DNA from: Bog-756 sp963699105
GTDB taxonomy: Bacteria; Actinomycetota; Acidimicrobiia; Acidimicrobiales; RAAP-2
DNA length: 64,000 bases
Direction: 5' to 3'
NCBI GenBank assembly: GCA_963699105.1
Contig: CAVOTI010000001.1
Span: 1,054,001 to 1,118,000, forward strand
In this document: piece after piece, positions 18,069 through 25,708 of the stretch
Layout of the letters: each line of letters opens with the position of its first letter
Numbering within the stretch: the stretch's first letter is position 1
Notes under the pieces: generated by a model
What the model saw: the letters and a program-made list of their open reading frames with translations, nothing else
Database searches by the model: none
What the model was told of the DNA's origin: nothing
Program-made: the position numbers and the translations under genes

Positions 18069-19495
18069 CGGAGCTCCCGGAAGGGTTCGCACTCGACCTC
18101 GACCGGTCGGTGCGGACCTTCGACCGGGGGCGGGTGCTGGTCGGTGGCCACCCCGGCCGGCTGATGACCCTGAGCCGGAAGGGGGTCACCGCCCTCGATG
18201 CGCTGGTGGCCGGGCGGCCGGTGCCGGCCGATGCCCGACGGCTGGGAGCCCGCCTGGTAGAGAGGGGGCTCGCCCACCCGCGGCCGGTGGCCGACCGGCC
18301 AGAACCGGCAACCGACCGAGGGGTGACCGTGGTGGTGCCGGCCAAGGACCGCGCCGACGATCTCGATCGGTGTCTCGGGTCGTTGGCCGGCGGTCGACGG
18401 GTGGTGGTGGTCGACGACGGTTCGGACGATCCGGAGTCGGTGGCCCGGGTGTGCCGACGACACGGCGCCCGGCTGGTCAGGTGCCCGGTCAACCGGGGTC
18501 CGGCTGCCGCCCGCAACGATGCCCTGGCCACCGTCGACACCGAGCTCGTGGCCTTCGTCGACAGCGATTGCACGGTCACCGGAGACTGGTTGGCTCCCCT
18601 GCTTCGGCACTTCGAGGACCCGGCGATCGGAGCCGTGGCGCCCCGGGTGCGTCCGGCCACGCCCGGGGCGGGGTCGGGGCCCGGGCCCGGGGCGTCGGCG
18701 CTCGAGCGGTACAGCGACGCCCGGTCCGCACTCGATCTGGGTCCCGATCCGAGCGAGGTCGGGCCCGGGCGGTCGGTCCGCTACGTGCCCACGGCGGCGC
18801 TGGTGGCCCGCACGGCGGCGGTGACCAACGGGTTCGATCCCGACTTGAGGGTGGGAGAGGACGTCGACCTCATCTGGCGGATGGTGGAGGCCGGATGGCG
18901 GGTCCGCTACGAGCCCTCGGTCACCGTGCGCCACCACGAGCCGGACACGTGGGGGGAGCTGCTGGCCCGGCGGTTCCGGTACGGCACGTCGGCCGGCCCG
19001 CTGGCCAAGCGCCACCGTGCCCTGCTGGCTCCGGTCGAGCTCCGTCCATGGCCGACGGCGGTGGCCGCGGCCACGCTGGCCGGTCGCCCCCGGGCCGCGC
19101 TGACGGCACTGGCGGCGTCGACACTGGCCCTGCACCGGAGCCTCGGGCACCACGGCATTCCTTTCAGACAGACCCTGCGCTGGAGTGCCGGGGGGGCCGG
19201 CTGGACGGTGATCGGCATCGGCCGGGCTGCCACCATGCTGGCCGGGCCGGCCCTGGTCGTCGCCGGCCTTGGCACCAAGCGGACGCGCCTCGGGTGTGCG
19301 CTCATGGTCGTGGCCCCACCGGCCGTCGACTGGTGGCGTGGACGACCGTCACTCGATCCCCTGGCCTGGGTGGTGGCCTCGGTCGCCGACGATGTCGCCT
19401 ACGGGGCCGGGGTGTGGGTCGGTTGCCTGTCGGCCGGCACCGTCGCCCCCCTGATCCCCTCATTCCGCCGGAGCGGGGTCGAAACCGACGATTGA
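18065..19495 (+). CDS. mftF: Mycofactocin glycosyltransferase MftF
   Basis: GT2-type glycosyltransferase that oligoglucosylates premycofactocin. 476 residues. After an N-terminal region (1-85) resembling a peptide-binding wing, the GT-A core reads 'VTVVVPAKDRADDLDRCLGS', 'RRVVVVDDGSDDPESVARVC', 'RGPAAARNDALATVDTELVA' and the metal motif 'FVDSDCTV'; 'RVGEDVDLIWRMVEAGWRVR' carries the catalytic-base ED. The C-terminal third is hydrophobic with two or three probable membrane segments, for example 'ATMLAGPALVVAGLG'. GTG start coupled to the SDR (GTGA). Last gene of the operon; a GC hairpin follows directly. Confidence 0.94.
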   Translation: MTELPEGFALDLDRSVRTFDRGRVLVGGHPGRLMTLSRKGVTALDALVAGRPVPADARRLGARLVERGLAHPRPVADRPEPATDRGVTVVVPAKDRADDLDRCLGSLAGGRRVVVVDDGSDDPESVARVCRRHGARLVRCPVNRGPAAARNDALATVDTELVAFVDSDCTVTGDWLAPLLRHFEDPAIGAVAPRVRPATPGAGSGPGPGASALERYSDARSALDLGPDPSEVGPGRSVRYVPTAALVARTAAVTNGFDPDLRVGEDVDLIWRMVEAGWRVRYEPSVTVRHHEPDTWGELLARRFRYGTSAGPLAKRHRALLAPVELRPWPTAVAAATLAGRPRAALTALAASTLALHRSLGHHGIPFRQTLRWSAGGAGWTVIGIGRAATMLAGPALVVAGLGTKRTRLGCALMVVAPPAVDWWRGRPSLDPLAWVVASVADDVAYGAGVWVGCLSAGTVAPLIPSFRRSGVETDD

Positions 19496-19508
19496 CCCCG
19501 ATTCGGGG
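19496..19508 (+). terminator. GC hairpin directly after mftF
   Basis: CCCCG-ATT-CGGGG begins on the base after the mftF stop. The stem is perfect but short and no T run follows, so it is at best a weak intrinsic terminator, which is common in GC-rich actinobacteria. Confidence 0.4.
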
Positions 19509-20000
19509 CGGCGGGCCGGACTGCCTCCCGGATGCCAGGGTGAGAAAACCCTATAAAAGGCCCGGTCAAGACTCGGTATCTAAATAAGTGATAGTTGCTA
19601 TCTGTATCGGTGGATTTGTCAGGCATCGGACCTGTTCAATAGCCATTTCCGACGCCGCCGACAGAACAACCACGGGAACCGGCTATGCTCCTCAAATCAC
19701 GTCGATGCCGGGCCGGTACTTGACCCTATTGGGAGCAGTGTCGGTCCTCGGAGGGCAGCGCGGAGGACGGCAACCCAACGTTGCCGAAGTGCATGTGGAC
19801 CGGGCACCGGTTCAATCGTGCCGAGGATGACCTGAACCGTAGAGAAACGAGTGATGCACCCACGACGCACTACTGGGCGTAACTAACACCGGCCGCACAC
19901 CTTACGGCGTGGAGCCAGGACGGACGATGCCTTTCCGCTCGCCGTCCGGGGATCGTATGCAGAGGCCGGAGCCCGCCAACACCGAGCAGAGGAAGGCGCC
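19509..20000. other. Gene-free 490-base interval before the Rpf-like gene
   Basis: Less GC-rich than its surroundings. Contains an AT-rich patch around 19545-19600 with CCCTATAAAAGG and a perfect small palindrome GATAG-TTG-CTATC (19590-19602), which looks like promoter or operator DNA. Further down is a run of three hairpins with a possible pseudoknot (listed separately). An open frame 19588-19830 exists but has no family resemblance or ribosome site. Confidence 0.5.
19744..19839 (+). ncRNA. Structured leader RNA candidate with pseudoknot, SAM-clan-like hallmarks
   Basis: Three successive hairpins can be drawn: GTCCTC/GAGGAC (19744-19749 with 19763-19768), GGCAAC/GTTGCC (19769-19774 with 19780-19785), and GGCAC/GTGCC (19803-19807 with 19818-19822). 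The loop of the third, CGGTTCA (19808-19814), is perfectly complementary to TGAACCG (19833-19839), giving an H-type pseudoknot with the tail. The junction string CGGCAACCC, the later AAGTGC, and GATGACC followed by a loop-pairing tail resemble the SAM-I/SAM-IV riboswitch clan. A matching closing strand for GATGACC was not found, so the identification is tentative. It precedes the Rpf-like gene by about 160 bases. Confidence 0.35.
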
Positions 20001-20618
20001 ATGTTGCGCCCTACGAAGGGAGGTGCCGTGCGGACCCGCATTGCACTCGTTGCGATCATTCCGATCGCCGTCATCACTATTTTCACCCTGGAGGCTGTCA
20101 CCGTGCAGTCCACCGGGGCAGTACCGACCCCGTCTTCGGGATCGGCAGTCAGCAGTTCCCCACTTCCGCCCGATCAATTGATCGCCTACCGCAACCTGGC
20201 GGCGACGCACCCTGCGCCGGGCGGGCCCAACCTTGCATTTGATCTTGGCGGAGGACTGTTACTCCACCAGCCGGCTCCTCCGGCCCCGGCGGTACCGGTG
20301 GCTCCGGCTCCGGCTCCGGCTGTTGCTCCGGCTCCGGCTGTTGCTCCGGCTCCGGCGGCGACCGGACCGGTGGACACCGTGACACCGTCTCAGCGGGCGG
20401 CCTGGGAACGGGTGGCCATGTGCGAAGAGGGTGGGAGTTGGACTTCCGACGGAGGAGCCTTCAGCGGCGGGCTGGGTATCAGTCGTGCCAACTGGGATGC
20501 CTACGGTGGAACCCAATACGCTCCTGAGGGAGCGGAGGCCACCGAGGACGAGCAGATCATGGTGGCGGAACGCATTCAGTCTTCGCCACCGGACCAAGAC
20601 GGCTGCCACGGTTGGTAG
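20001..20618 (+). CDS. Secreted Rpf-like transglycosylase-domain protein
   Basis: 205-residue exported protein. The N-terminus 'RTRIALVAIIPIAVITIFTL' is a signal peptide or membrane anchor. Residues 85-125 are a Pro-Ala linker with the repeat 'APAPAVAPAPAVAPAPA' (bases about 20290-20360). The C-terminal 75 residues are a resuscitation-promoting-factor-like transglycosylase core: 'AAWERVAMCEEGGSW' carries the catalytic Glu, then 'FSGGLGISRANWDAYGG' and 'ATEDEQIMVAERIQ'. Such proteins cleave peptidoglycan glycan strands. ATG 20001 has AGGAAGG upstream; a GTG at 20028 with GGGAGG is an equal alternative. The preceding structured leader may regulate it. Confidence 0.88.
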   Translation: MLRPTKGGAVRTRIALVAIIPIAVITIFTLEAVTVQSTGAVPTPSSGSAVSSSPLPPDQLIAYRNLAATHPAPGGPNLAFDLGGGLLLHQPAPPAPAVPVAPAPAPAVAPAPAVAPAPAATGPVDTVTPSQRAAWERVAMCEEGGSWTSDGGAFSGGLGISRANWDAYGGTQYAPEGAEATEDEQIMVAERIQSSPPDQDGCHGW

Positions 20619-20739
20619 CGGTACTTGGTACTTCAGGCGTCCGAGCTCTCGACGAGCCGACGCCGCTGCGGGATGCCGACCCGACGCTTCCCATCGGAGT
20701 ACCGAAGGGAGCGTAGGGCCGACACCCGGCAGAGGACGG

Positions 20740-20943
20740 TCAGATCTTGCGGACCTGGCTCGCCTGCAGACCCTTTTGGCCCTGCTTGGTCTCGAACTCC
20801 ACACGCTGGCCTTCTGCGAGGTCGCGGAAGCCCTCCATCTGGATCTCGGACTGATGAACGAAGAGATCATCCCCGCCGCCGTCAGGCGTGATAAATCCGA
20901 AGCCCTTTTCGGCGTTGAACCACTTCACTGCACCTACACCCAT
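20740..20943 (-). CDS. cspA: Cold-shock domain protein (CspA family)
   Basis: 67-residue single-stranded nucleic-acid chaperone. 'VGAVKWFNAEKGFGFITPDG' holds RNP1 (KGFGFI) and 'DDLFVHQSEIQMEGF' holds RNP2 (LFVH). The ATG at 20943 has AAGGAG eight bases upstream and gives the normal length; an upstream in-frame start at 20988 would add 15 non-conserved residues. Stands alone on the minus strand between the Rpf-like gene and a DUF998 gene; the roughly 260 bases upstream could hold a long 5' leader, as is common for csp genes, but I see no clear element. Confidence 0.95.
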   Translation of the reverse strand: MGVGAVKWFNAEKGFGFITPDGGGDDLFVHQSEIQMEGFRDLAEGQRVEFETKQGQKGLQASQVRKI

Positions 20944-21208
20944 AACTGTGTCTCCTTGAAATTCACGCACGGTAACGCGGGGATCCATTGTGAAGCCCTA
21001 CATGCATCGGCCCGCGTGATTGGGTCGATGACCCCACAACCCTAGGCGCAACCGAGGGTCGTCGGCGCAAACCATCGATCACGACCCTCGGCGCCGGCCC
21101 CCGGGCACGAAGATTCCCGGCGGCTTTCGCCCGTGCCAGGTGGGTCGGAACCAACCCTTCGCCGCAGGTGTCCGTCTCGGTCTCGACGAGCCCGACCGGT
21201 GACTGGCG

Positions 21209-21949
21209 TCAGGTGTTCGAGGCTCTTGCCGTCAACCGGTCGGTCCAGGGCCATGCCGCCCCCGACTGACCTCGGCCTTGCGATTCGAACACTTCGATGG
21301 TCACCATCACGGAAAAAACCACGAAGAAGACGGGCTCGATCAATGTGCCCAGGCGGTCGGTGATGTAGGCGAGGCCGAGGAACGGGTACGCGACCACCAG
21401 CACCTTCACCACCCAGGAGTACATACGGGCCACGTCGACGCCAGACTTCTGCGTCCTGCGCATGGCGATGAAGGCGGCGGTGGTCAGGGTGGCGAACTCG
21501 GCGATCCCGGCAACCACGTGTATGTAGTGATGCACCGGCAACTGCAGATGCCACTCCATCTCCCGGCAGGCGGCGCTCAGACCTTCCGAGCAGGCATAGG
21601 GGAATCTGCCGCCGATACCGCCGGCGATGGCAAAAGCCACCATCCACTTCCACTCCCGTCGTGGGCCGCCTTGAGCCCGGGCGCCCCGAAGCAGCAGCGC
21701 CGCCGTCATCAACACGCCGGCCAGCAAGTCGGCATCGGACATCAGAGCCGCATGGGGCCTTCCGGCAACCTCGAGATCAGAGAAGAATCCGTTCACCGAC
21801 GGCATCAACCCCGGCACGAAGGGCACCACCACCCACCAGTTGTAGGCGATCACGCCGCTGATGACCAAGGCCTTGGCCGCCACCGTGCGCGTCTCGTTCC
21901 AGTCGCCCCAGTGCAATCTCAAGCCCGAAGGGACGTTGAGCATGTGCAT
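21209..21949 (-). CDS. DUF998-family multi-pass membrane protein
   Basis: 246-residue membrane protein with about six hydrophobic segments, for example 'VISGVIAYNWWVVVPFVPG', 'MSDADLLAGVLMTAALLL', 'WMVAFAIAGGIGGRF', 'YIHVVAGIAEFATLTTAAF' and 'LIEPVFFVVFSVMVTIEVF'. The arrangement 'GFFSDLEVAGRP', then 'FPYACSEGLSAACREMEWH' with two cysteines, then 'LPVHHYIHVVAG' with conserved histidines, fits DUF998. Function of the family is unknown. ATG 21949 or 21943. No coupling with neighbours; about 115 bases separate it from the ferredoxin stop on the same strand. Confidence 0.7.
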   Translation of the reverse strand: MHMLNVPSGLRLHWGDWNETRTVAAKALVISGVIAYNWWVVVPFVPGLMPSVNGFFSDLEVAGRPHAALMSDADLLAGVLMTAALLLRGARAQGGPRREWKWMVAFAIAGGIGGRFPYACSEGLSAACREMEWHLQLPVHHYIHVVAGIAEFATLTTAAFIAMRRTQKSGVDVARMYSWVVKVLVVAYPFLGLAYITDRLGTLIEPVFFVVFSVMVTIEVFESQGRGQSGAAWPWTDRLTARASNT

Positions 21950-22064
21950 GGCTAGTGCAACAGGTCGTGCCCGACATCATTCCCGGTGCTGCAGGATACC
22001 GGTCGCCTTCCGGCACCGAATTGCCCCTGAGCAGGTCCGACCGGTCGAAGCCCCGGGCCCACGT

Positions 22065-22298
22065 TCAGCGCTCGACGGTCACCTCTTCGAGCAGTACGGC
22101 ACGACGAGGGCACTCGGCCGCCGCCCGGCTGGCCAACGCCATCAGGTCCTCGGGCACCGGAGAACCGTCGACGATGGGATACCCCCACTCGTCGAGCGTC
22201 ACCCGTTCGGGTAGGAGCTCGGCACAGTAGCCATAGGCGTCGCAGGCAATCGGGTCCACCCGCAAGCGGACGGCGATGCGACTGGAGACCGAGCTCAT
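22065..22298 (-). CDS. [3Fe-4S]-type ferredoxin
   Basis: 77-residue ferredoxin of the short actinobacterial kind. Cluster cysteines 19, 25 and 63 in 'VDPIACDAYGYC' and 'AAAECPRRAVLLEE'; three ligands suggest a [3Fe-4S] cluster. Its ATG at 22298 overlaps the stop of the NuoF-like gene (ATGA), so it is the last member of the coupled redox operon and is the likely electron acceptor or donor of that flavoprotein. Ferredoxins of this type also feed cytochromes P450, but no P450 gene is in the window. Confidence 0.9.
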   Translation of the reverse strand: MSSVSSRIAVRLRVDPIACDAYGYCAELLPERVTLDEWGYPIVDGSPVPEDLMALASRAAAECPRRAVLLEEVTVER

Positions 22299-23617
22299 AC
22301 TGCACCCGACGTCGCCGGTCGGAGGGGAAGCGTCAGGACGGTCGGCGCCGACTGCCCGGGACACGGACGACCCTGAGCATGGGCGTCGGCGTCGGCGGCG
22401 AACACGGCCAGAGCCGACCGCAACAACCGGGCCACTCCGTCTGGGTGGCGGCACGCCCCCCGGCCGTCGATCTCGGCCGCCCGTCGTCGGATGCGATCGA
22501 GCACCCCGGCATCCGGGTGGCCGGACCACAGCTGCTCCATGTCGCCGGCGACGGCCGGCAACCCGAAGACGCAAGGTCCGCACTGACCGGAGCTCTCGCC
22601 GGCCATGTAGCGAACGATCCTCGCCGTCTCGGCGATTCCACAGGATGTGGAGGGAAGGACGACCAGTACCCCGACGCCATGGGCGGCACCGACGGCGGCC
22701 AGGGTTCGAGGTGTATAGGGAACGTCGAGCCGCCAGGCACCGATCCAGCTGCCACCGTACCCACCCACCAGTACACCGGAGACCTCGGAGCCGGCCCCGA
22801 CCCGGGCCAGCATGTCAGTGATCGGTGTTCCGAGCTCGACCTCGATCACGCCGGGTGACCGGACGGCACCCGTGATCGTGACGAGCGTGGTGCCCGGCGC
22901 CTCGGTCGTGCCCACCCCCCGGAACCAACCCGGCCCGTGCCGGGCTATGAGCGCGACCTGAGCCAGTGTCTCGGCATTGTGGACCAGCGTCGGACGCCGA
23001 CCGACGGAGAGCGGAATCGATTTGTCGGTCCGGAAGATGGGCAATGACCGATCGGTGGCCAGCCAGTTGACGAGGGCCGATTCCTCGCCGGCCACATAGC
23101 CGGCCGGGGGTCGTCGCAGGCAGAATCGCACTCGGGACCTCTGGGCCCCGGCCCGCTCGGCCAGGGCCGACTCCACCACCCTGGCCGCGTCGTCGTTGTC
23201 GGCGATGCACAGCGTGACTTCGGTGGCACCGATCACGGCGGCGACAACCTCGGCGCCGTCCAACACCAGGTGCGGAGCATGGGCCAGGAGGACGCGGTCC
23301 TTGGCGCTGGCCGGCTCGCCTTCCATGGCGTCGACCACCAGCAACGGCCGACGAGCCGGACGGGGTCCACGCGTTGCGCTTGCGGCACGGCGTACGGCGT
23401 CCCACTTGACGGCAGCCGGGAATCCCGCACCGCCCCGTCCCAGCAGACCGGATTCGGCCACTGCCCGGAAGATCCCGTCGGACCACGATTGGTCCCGAAC
23501 CGGTGGAACCGGTGATGGTCCATGGACGGAGCGGTGGGCCGACAGGTCATTGGGCGAACCGGCAACCGATGCCGTGGCCAGCAGCCGGGGGCGGACTCCC
23601 AGGGTGGCCGCCGTCAC
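22295..23617 (-). CDS. NuoF-like flavo-iron-sulfur protein (SLBB and 4Fe-4S binding region)
   Basis: 440 residues related to the NADH-binding subunit of complex I. 'GLLGRGGAGFPAAVKW' and 'DAMEGEPASAKDR' correspond to the NuoF FMN-site strings GRGGAGFPTGLKW and NADESEPGTFKDR; 'VTITGAVRSPGVIEVELG' is the SLBB domain; the cluster region reads 'ESSGQCGPCVFGLPA' and 'GRGACRHPDG'. Compared with NuoF, the first cluster cysteine is Ser, which I recall as usual in this branch, leaving three cysteines. GTG start overlaps the stop of the membrane protein upstream and its stop overlaps the ferredoxin start. Probably passes electrons between a flavin and the ferredoxin; NADH use is not shown. Confidence 0.85.
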   Translation of the reverse strand: MTAATLGVRPRLLATASVAGSPNDLSAHRSVHGPSPVPPVRDQSWSDGIFRAVAESGLLGRGGAGFPAAVKWDAVRRAASATRGPRPARRPLLVVDAMEGEPASAKDRVLLAHAPHLVLDGAEVVAAVIGATEVTLCIADNDDAARVVESALAERAGAQRSRVRFCLRRPPAGYVAGEESALVNWLATDRSLPIFRTDKSIPLSVGRRPTLVHNAETLAQVALIARHGPGWFRGVGTTEAPGTTLVTITGAVRSPGVIEVELGTPITDMLARVGAGSEVSGVLVGGYGGSWIGAWRLDVPYTPRTLAAVGAAHGVGVLVVLPSTSCGIAETARIVRYMAGESSGQCGPCVFGLPAVAGDMEQLWSGHPDAGVLDRIRRRAAEIDGRGACRHPDGVARLLRSALAVFAADADAHAQGRPCPGQSAPTVLTLPLRPATSGAV

Positions 23618-24300
23618 GGCCGGTCCCTCTCGAGGAGGCGGGTGGCAGACACCGGCCCGGGCCGGGCGGAGGCGACAGTGGGAACAGTCGCCGCCGGGAC
23701 AGCCGCGGCCCGGGTGGGCACGGCCCGGGTGGTGGCGCCCACGCTGAGTGCCAGCTGCTTGGCCCGCACGTGATCGGTGACCCGCCAGACCACCGACGCA
23801 ACCACCGCCACCGAACAGACGGCGGCAATCCCCATCATCCACAGCTTTGACGAGTCGGTGCCCTCCCCCAGCGAATGGGCCATGGCCACCGGCCAGCTGC
23901 CGTAGGCCAACCAGTGGATGCCGCGCCAGGCACGGGCACTGATTCGCTGGCGCAGGGCACTCGAGATGCTCACGGCCAACACCAGATCGACTCCCACCGT
24001 CCCGAGTCCAGTCCACAGCGGCTGGTAGGAGGAGCTGAACGGCACGATGATCGACGGCCAACCGACGTTGACGTACGTGTCGACGACGGCGGTGAGCACG
24101 TGGATGGCCAGGAACACCACGGCCAAGATCGAGACCCGCTTGTGCAGGTCCCCCTGGGCGAAGGCCGGCCACGACCGGGTCTTCCAGCGTCCGGCGGTCA
24201 GCACACCCAACACCACGGTGGCGGTGAGGAGGACGAGGGCCACGATGCCCGTGGCCCGGGCGGTGTACCACAGCGCGGTGGACGATGTCGCCAGCATCAC
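23614..24300 (-). CDS. Ferric-reductase-like transmembrane protein
   Basis: 228-residue integral membrane protein with five or six helices: 'TARATGIVALVLLTATVVLG', 'VSILAVVFLAIHVLTAVVDT', 'GLGTVGVDLVLAVSISSALR', 'IHWLAYGSWPVAMAHSLGEG' and 'AVCSVAVVASVVWRV'. Histidines in 'LHKRVSI', 'AIHVL', 'IHWLAY' and 'MAHSLG' sit in helices at spacings expected for heme-b ligands of the ferric-reductase-like domain. A Pro-Ala-rich cytoplasmic tail follows. GTG 24300 overlaps the apbE stop; its stop overlaps the NuoF-like start. It likely carries electrons across the membrane in this module. Confidence 0.85.
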   Translation of the reverse strand: MMLATSSTALWYTARATGIVALVLLTATVVLGVLTAGRWKTRSWPAFAQGDLHKRVSILAVVFLAIHVLTAVVDTYVNVGWPSIIVPFSSSYQPLWTGLGTVGVDLVLAVSISSALRQRISARAWRGIHWLAYGSWPVAMAHSLGEGTDSSKLWMMGIAAVCSVAVVASVVWRVTDHVRAKQLALSVGATTRAVPTRAAAVPAATVPTVASARPGPVSATRLLERDRP

Positions 24301-25358
24301 TGCGCCATCTCTTCCAGCGGCCGCTGGCCGCCCACCGTCGTCCCGTCGATCCCCTCAGCGGCGTGAGCGGTGTGACGGGTATCGGCGGTGCCGGCCGGCC
24401 AACCCCCGACCCGTACCACTGACCCGTCGGAGCCCACCAGACGGGCGCTGACCCCGAGGGCGGATAGATTTCCGACGGCATCATCACCCCACACCACAGC
24501 GGCGGTGGTCCAGGCGTTGGCCTCCACGCAGCTCTGGGCGGTGGCGGACACCAGCGACCAGACGGGCCGTGCCGAGTCACCGGTCAACGGGTCGATGACG
24601 TGATGGACGGTGCGGCCGTTTCGGACCCACGCCCGGGCCGTGGTCCCGGAGCTGGCCAGTCCACCGGTGGAGATGGCCACCACCTCGTCGACGGTCTCGA
24701 GCGAGGCGGTGCACACCGGCGCGATGCCCACGGCCCAGCCCCCGGGCGGCGTCGGGCCGCTCACGGCGATGTCGCCGCCCAGGTTGACCAATATCCCGCA
24801 CCCGAGCGCTTCGGATAGTCGACGGGCGCCACGATCGGCAGCGAAGGACTTCGCCGTCGATCCGAGGTCGACCCGAATTCCTGGGGGAATGGAAACCGAG
24901 CGGCGTTCCGGGTCCAGTCTGATCCGCCACCAACCCGGGGCCGGTTCGAGCCGGGGGGCCCTGTCCGACTCGAGGGCTCCGAGCTCGTCGAAGTCGCGGT
25001 CGTAGCCGAGTTCGACGAGGGCCGAGCCGACGGTCGGATCGACCACGCCGGCCGTGAGCACGGCCACCGATCGCGACACCTCGAGCAGTTCGTACAGGAG
25101 GGGACCCACCACCACGGGTCGACCGCCCCCGTCCCGTTCGAGCCGTCGGAGCTCGGAATCGTGGCGGAACCGGCTGCAGGCTTCGTCGAGCTCCTGGATG
25201 TCCTCGGTGATCAGGGCCAGCGCCTGGTCGGCCAGATCCGGGGAGGTGACGGCCACGGCCACCGTGGTCCCGATAGCCCGGATCGAGCGGACGACAGGAG
25301 GGGCGGCGGTGTCGGGTCCGCCAGGACCCGGCCCGAAGTCGATCGGTACCTCGCTCAT
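24297..25358 (-). CDS. apbE: FAD:protein FMN transferase ApbE
   Basis: 353-residue flavin transferase that attaches FMN to a Thr or Ser of a target protein, normally outside the cytoplasmic membrane. 'IGTTVAVAV', 'GVVDPTVGSALVELGYDRDF', 'GIRVDLGSTAKSFAADRGAR', 'CGILVNLGGDIAVSG', 'GGLASSGTTARAWVRNG' and 'HHVIDPLTGDSARPV' are all ApbE motifs; the metal Asp-Thr region is in the last ones. No lipobox or signal peptide is evident, so location is uncertain. ATG 25358 overlaps the stop of the small upstream protein. No FMN-binding-domain target with a (S/T)GAT site is seen in the window. Confidence 0.9.
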   Translation of the reverse strand: MSEVPIDFGPGPGGPDTAAPPVVRSIRAIGTTVAVAVTSPDLADQALALITEDIQELDEACSRFRHDSELRRLERDGGGRPVVVGPLLYELLEVSRSVAVLTAGVVDPTVGSALVELGYDRDFDELGALESDRAPRLEPAPGWWRIRLDPERRSVSIPPGIRVDLGSTAKSFAADRGARRLSEALGCGILVNLGGDIAVSGPTPPGGWAVGIAPVCTASLETVDEVVAISTGGLASSGTTARAWVRNGRTVHHVIDPLTGDSARPVWSLVSATAQSCVEANAWTTAAVVWGDDAVGNLSALGVSARLVGSDGSVVRVGGWPAGTADTRHTAHAAEGIDGTTVGGQRPLEEMAQ

Positions 25359-25708
25359 GTCTGGCCCGACACGGTGACGGGGGCGGTGGTGGTGGTCGTC
25401 ACCGACGAGCCCGAGCTCGAATCCGAGCCCGGGGAGGTGGTCGAACCGGAGCCCGGGGAGGCGGTCGAATCCGAGCCCGAGGAGGCGGTCGAACCGGAGG
25501 TGGTCGACGTGGAGGTGGTCGCTCGGGTCGGTACCGGTGTCGAGTGGGCGGCGGTGTCATTGGCGACCACGATGCCGAGGCCGACGGCGGCCGACGTGGC
25601 GGCGATGGCGGTGGCGGCGGTGATCCGGCGAACCCGGACCATGGCCCGGTCTCTCGCCAGTTCAGCATGACGGTCGGGGTGGCGGGGTCTATCCGACGGG
25701 TACACCAT
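25355..25708 (-). CDS. Small single-pass membrane protein with Ser/Thr-rich tail
   Basis: 117 residues, not assigned to a family. A charged N-terminus is followed by one hydrophobic segment, 'ITAATAIAATSAAVGLGIVV' (about residues 29-48), then an extracytoplasmic Ser/Thr/Gly/Pro-rich stretch such as 'GSTASSGSDSTASPGSGS'. AGAAAGG before ATG 25708 supports that start; ATG 25642 is an alternative. First gene of the redox operon, coupled to apbE by ATGA. In related loci this position often holds a small FMN-binding-domain protein; here that domain is absent. It may be an anchor or a flavinylation target, but I see no recognisable site. Confidence 0.65.
   Translation of the reverse strand: MVYPSDRPRHPDRHAELARDRAMVRVRRITAATAIAATSAAVGLGIVVANDTAAHSTPVPTRATTSTSTTSGSTASSGSDSTASPGSGSTTSPGSDSSSGSSVTTTTTAPVTVSGQT

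Noticed and set aside
19496..19508. Strong intrinsic terminator after mftF
   Set aside because: The hairpin is real but only five base pairs and lacks a T run, so it is listed only as a weak candidate.
19803..19822. tRNA T-arm-like string (GGTTCAATC)
   Set aside because: The five bases on either side of TTCAATC do not pair as a T stem and no acceptor or anticodon arm is present.
19588..19830. 80-codon open frame in the gap after mftF
   Set aside because: No ribosome site, no family resemblance, and it covers the structured RNA candidate.
19700..19900. ydaO-type c-di-AMP riboswitch before an Rpf-like gene
   Set aside because: Such switches do precede Rpf genes in actinobacteria, but the conserved GGGGGACC, GGGTGAA and CCGAACCCGTCAGCTAACC-type blocks are not here.
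20290..20360. Short tandem repeat in the Rpf-like gene as a CRISPR or mobile-element sign
   Set aside because: It is an in-frame Pro-Ala linker repeat inside a coding region, with no spacers or terminal inverted repeats.
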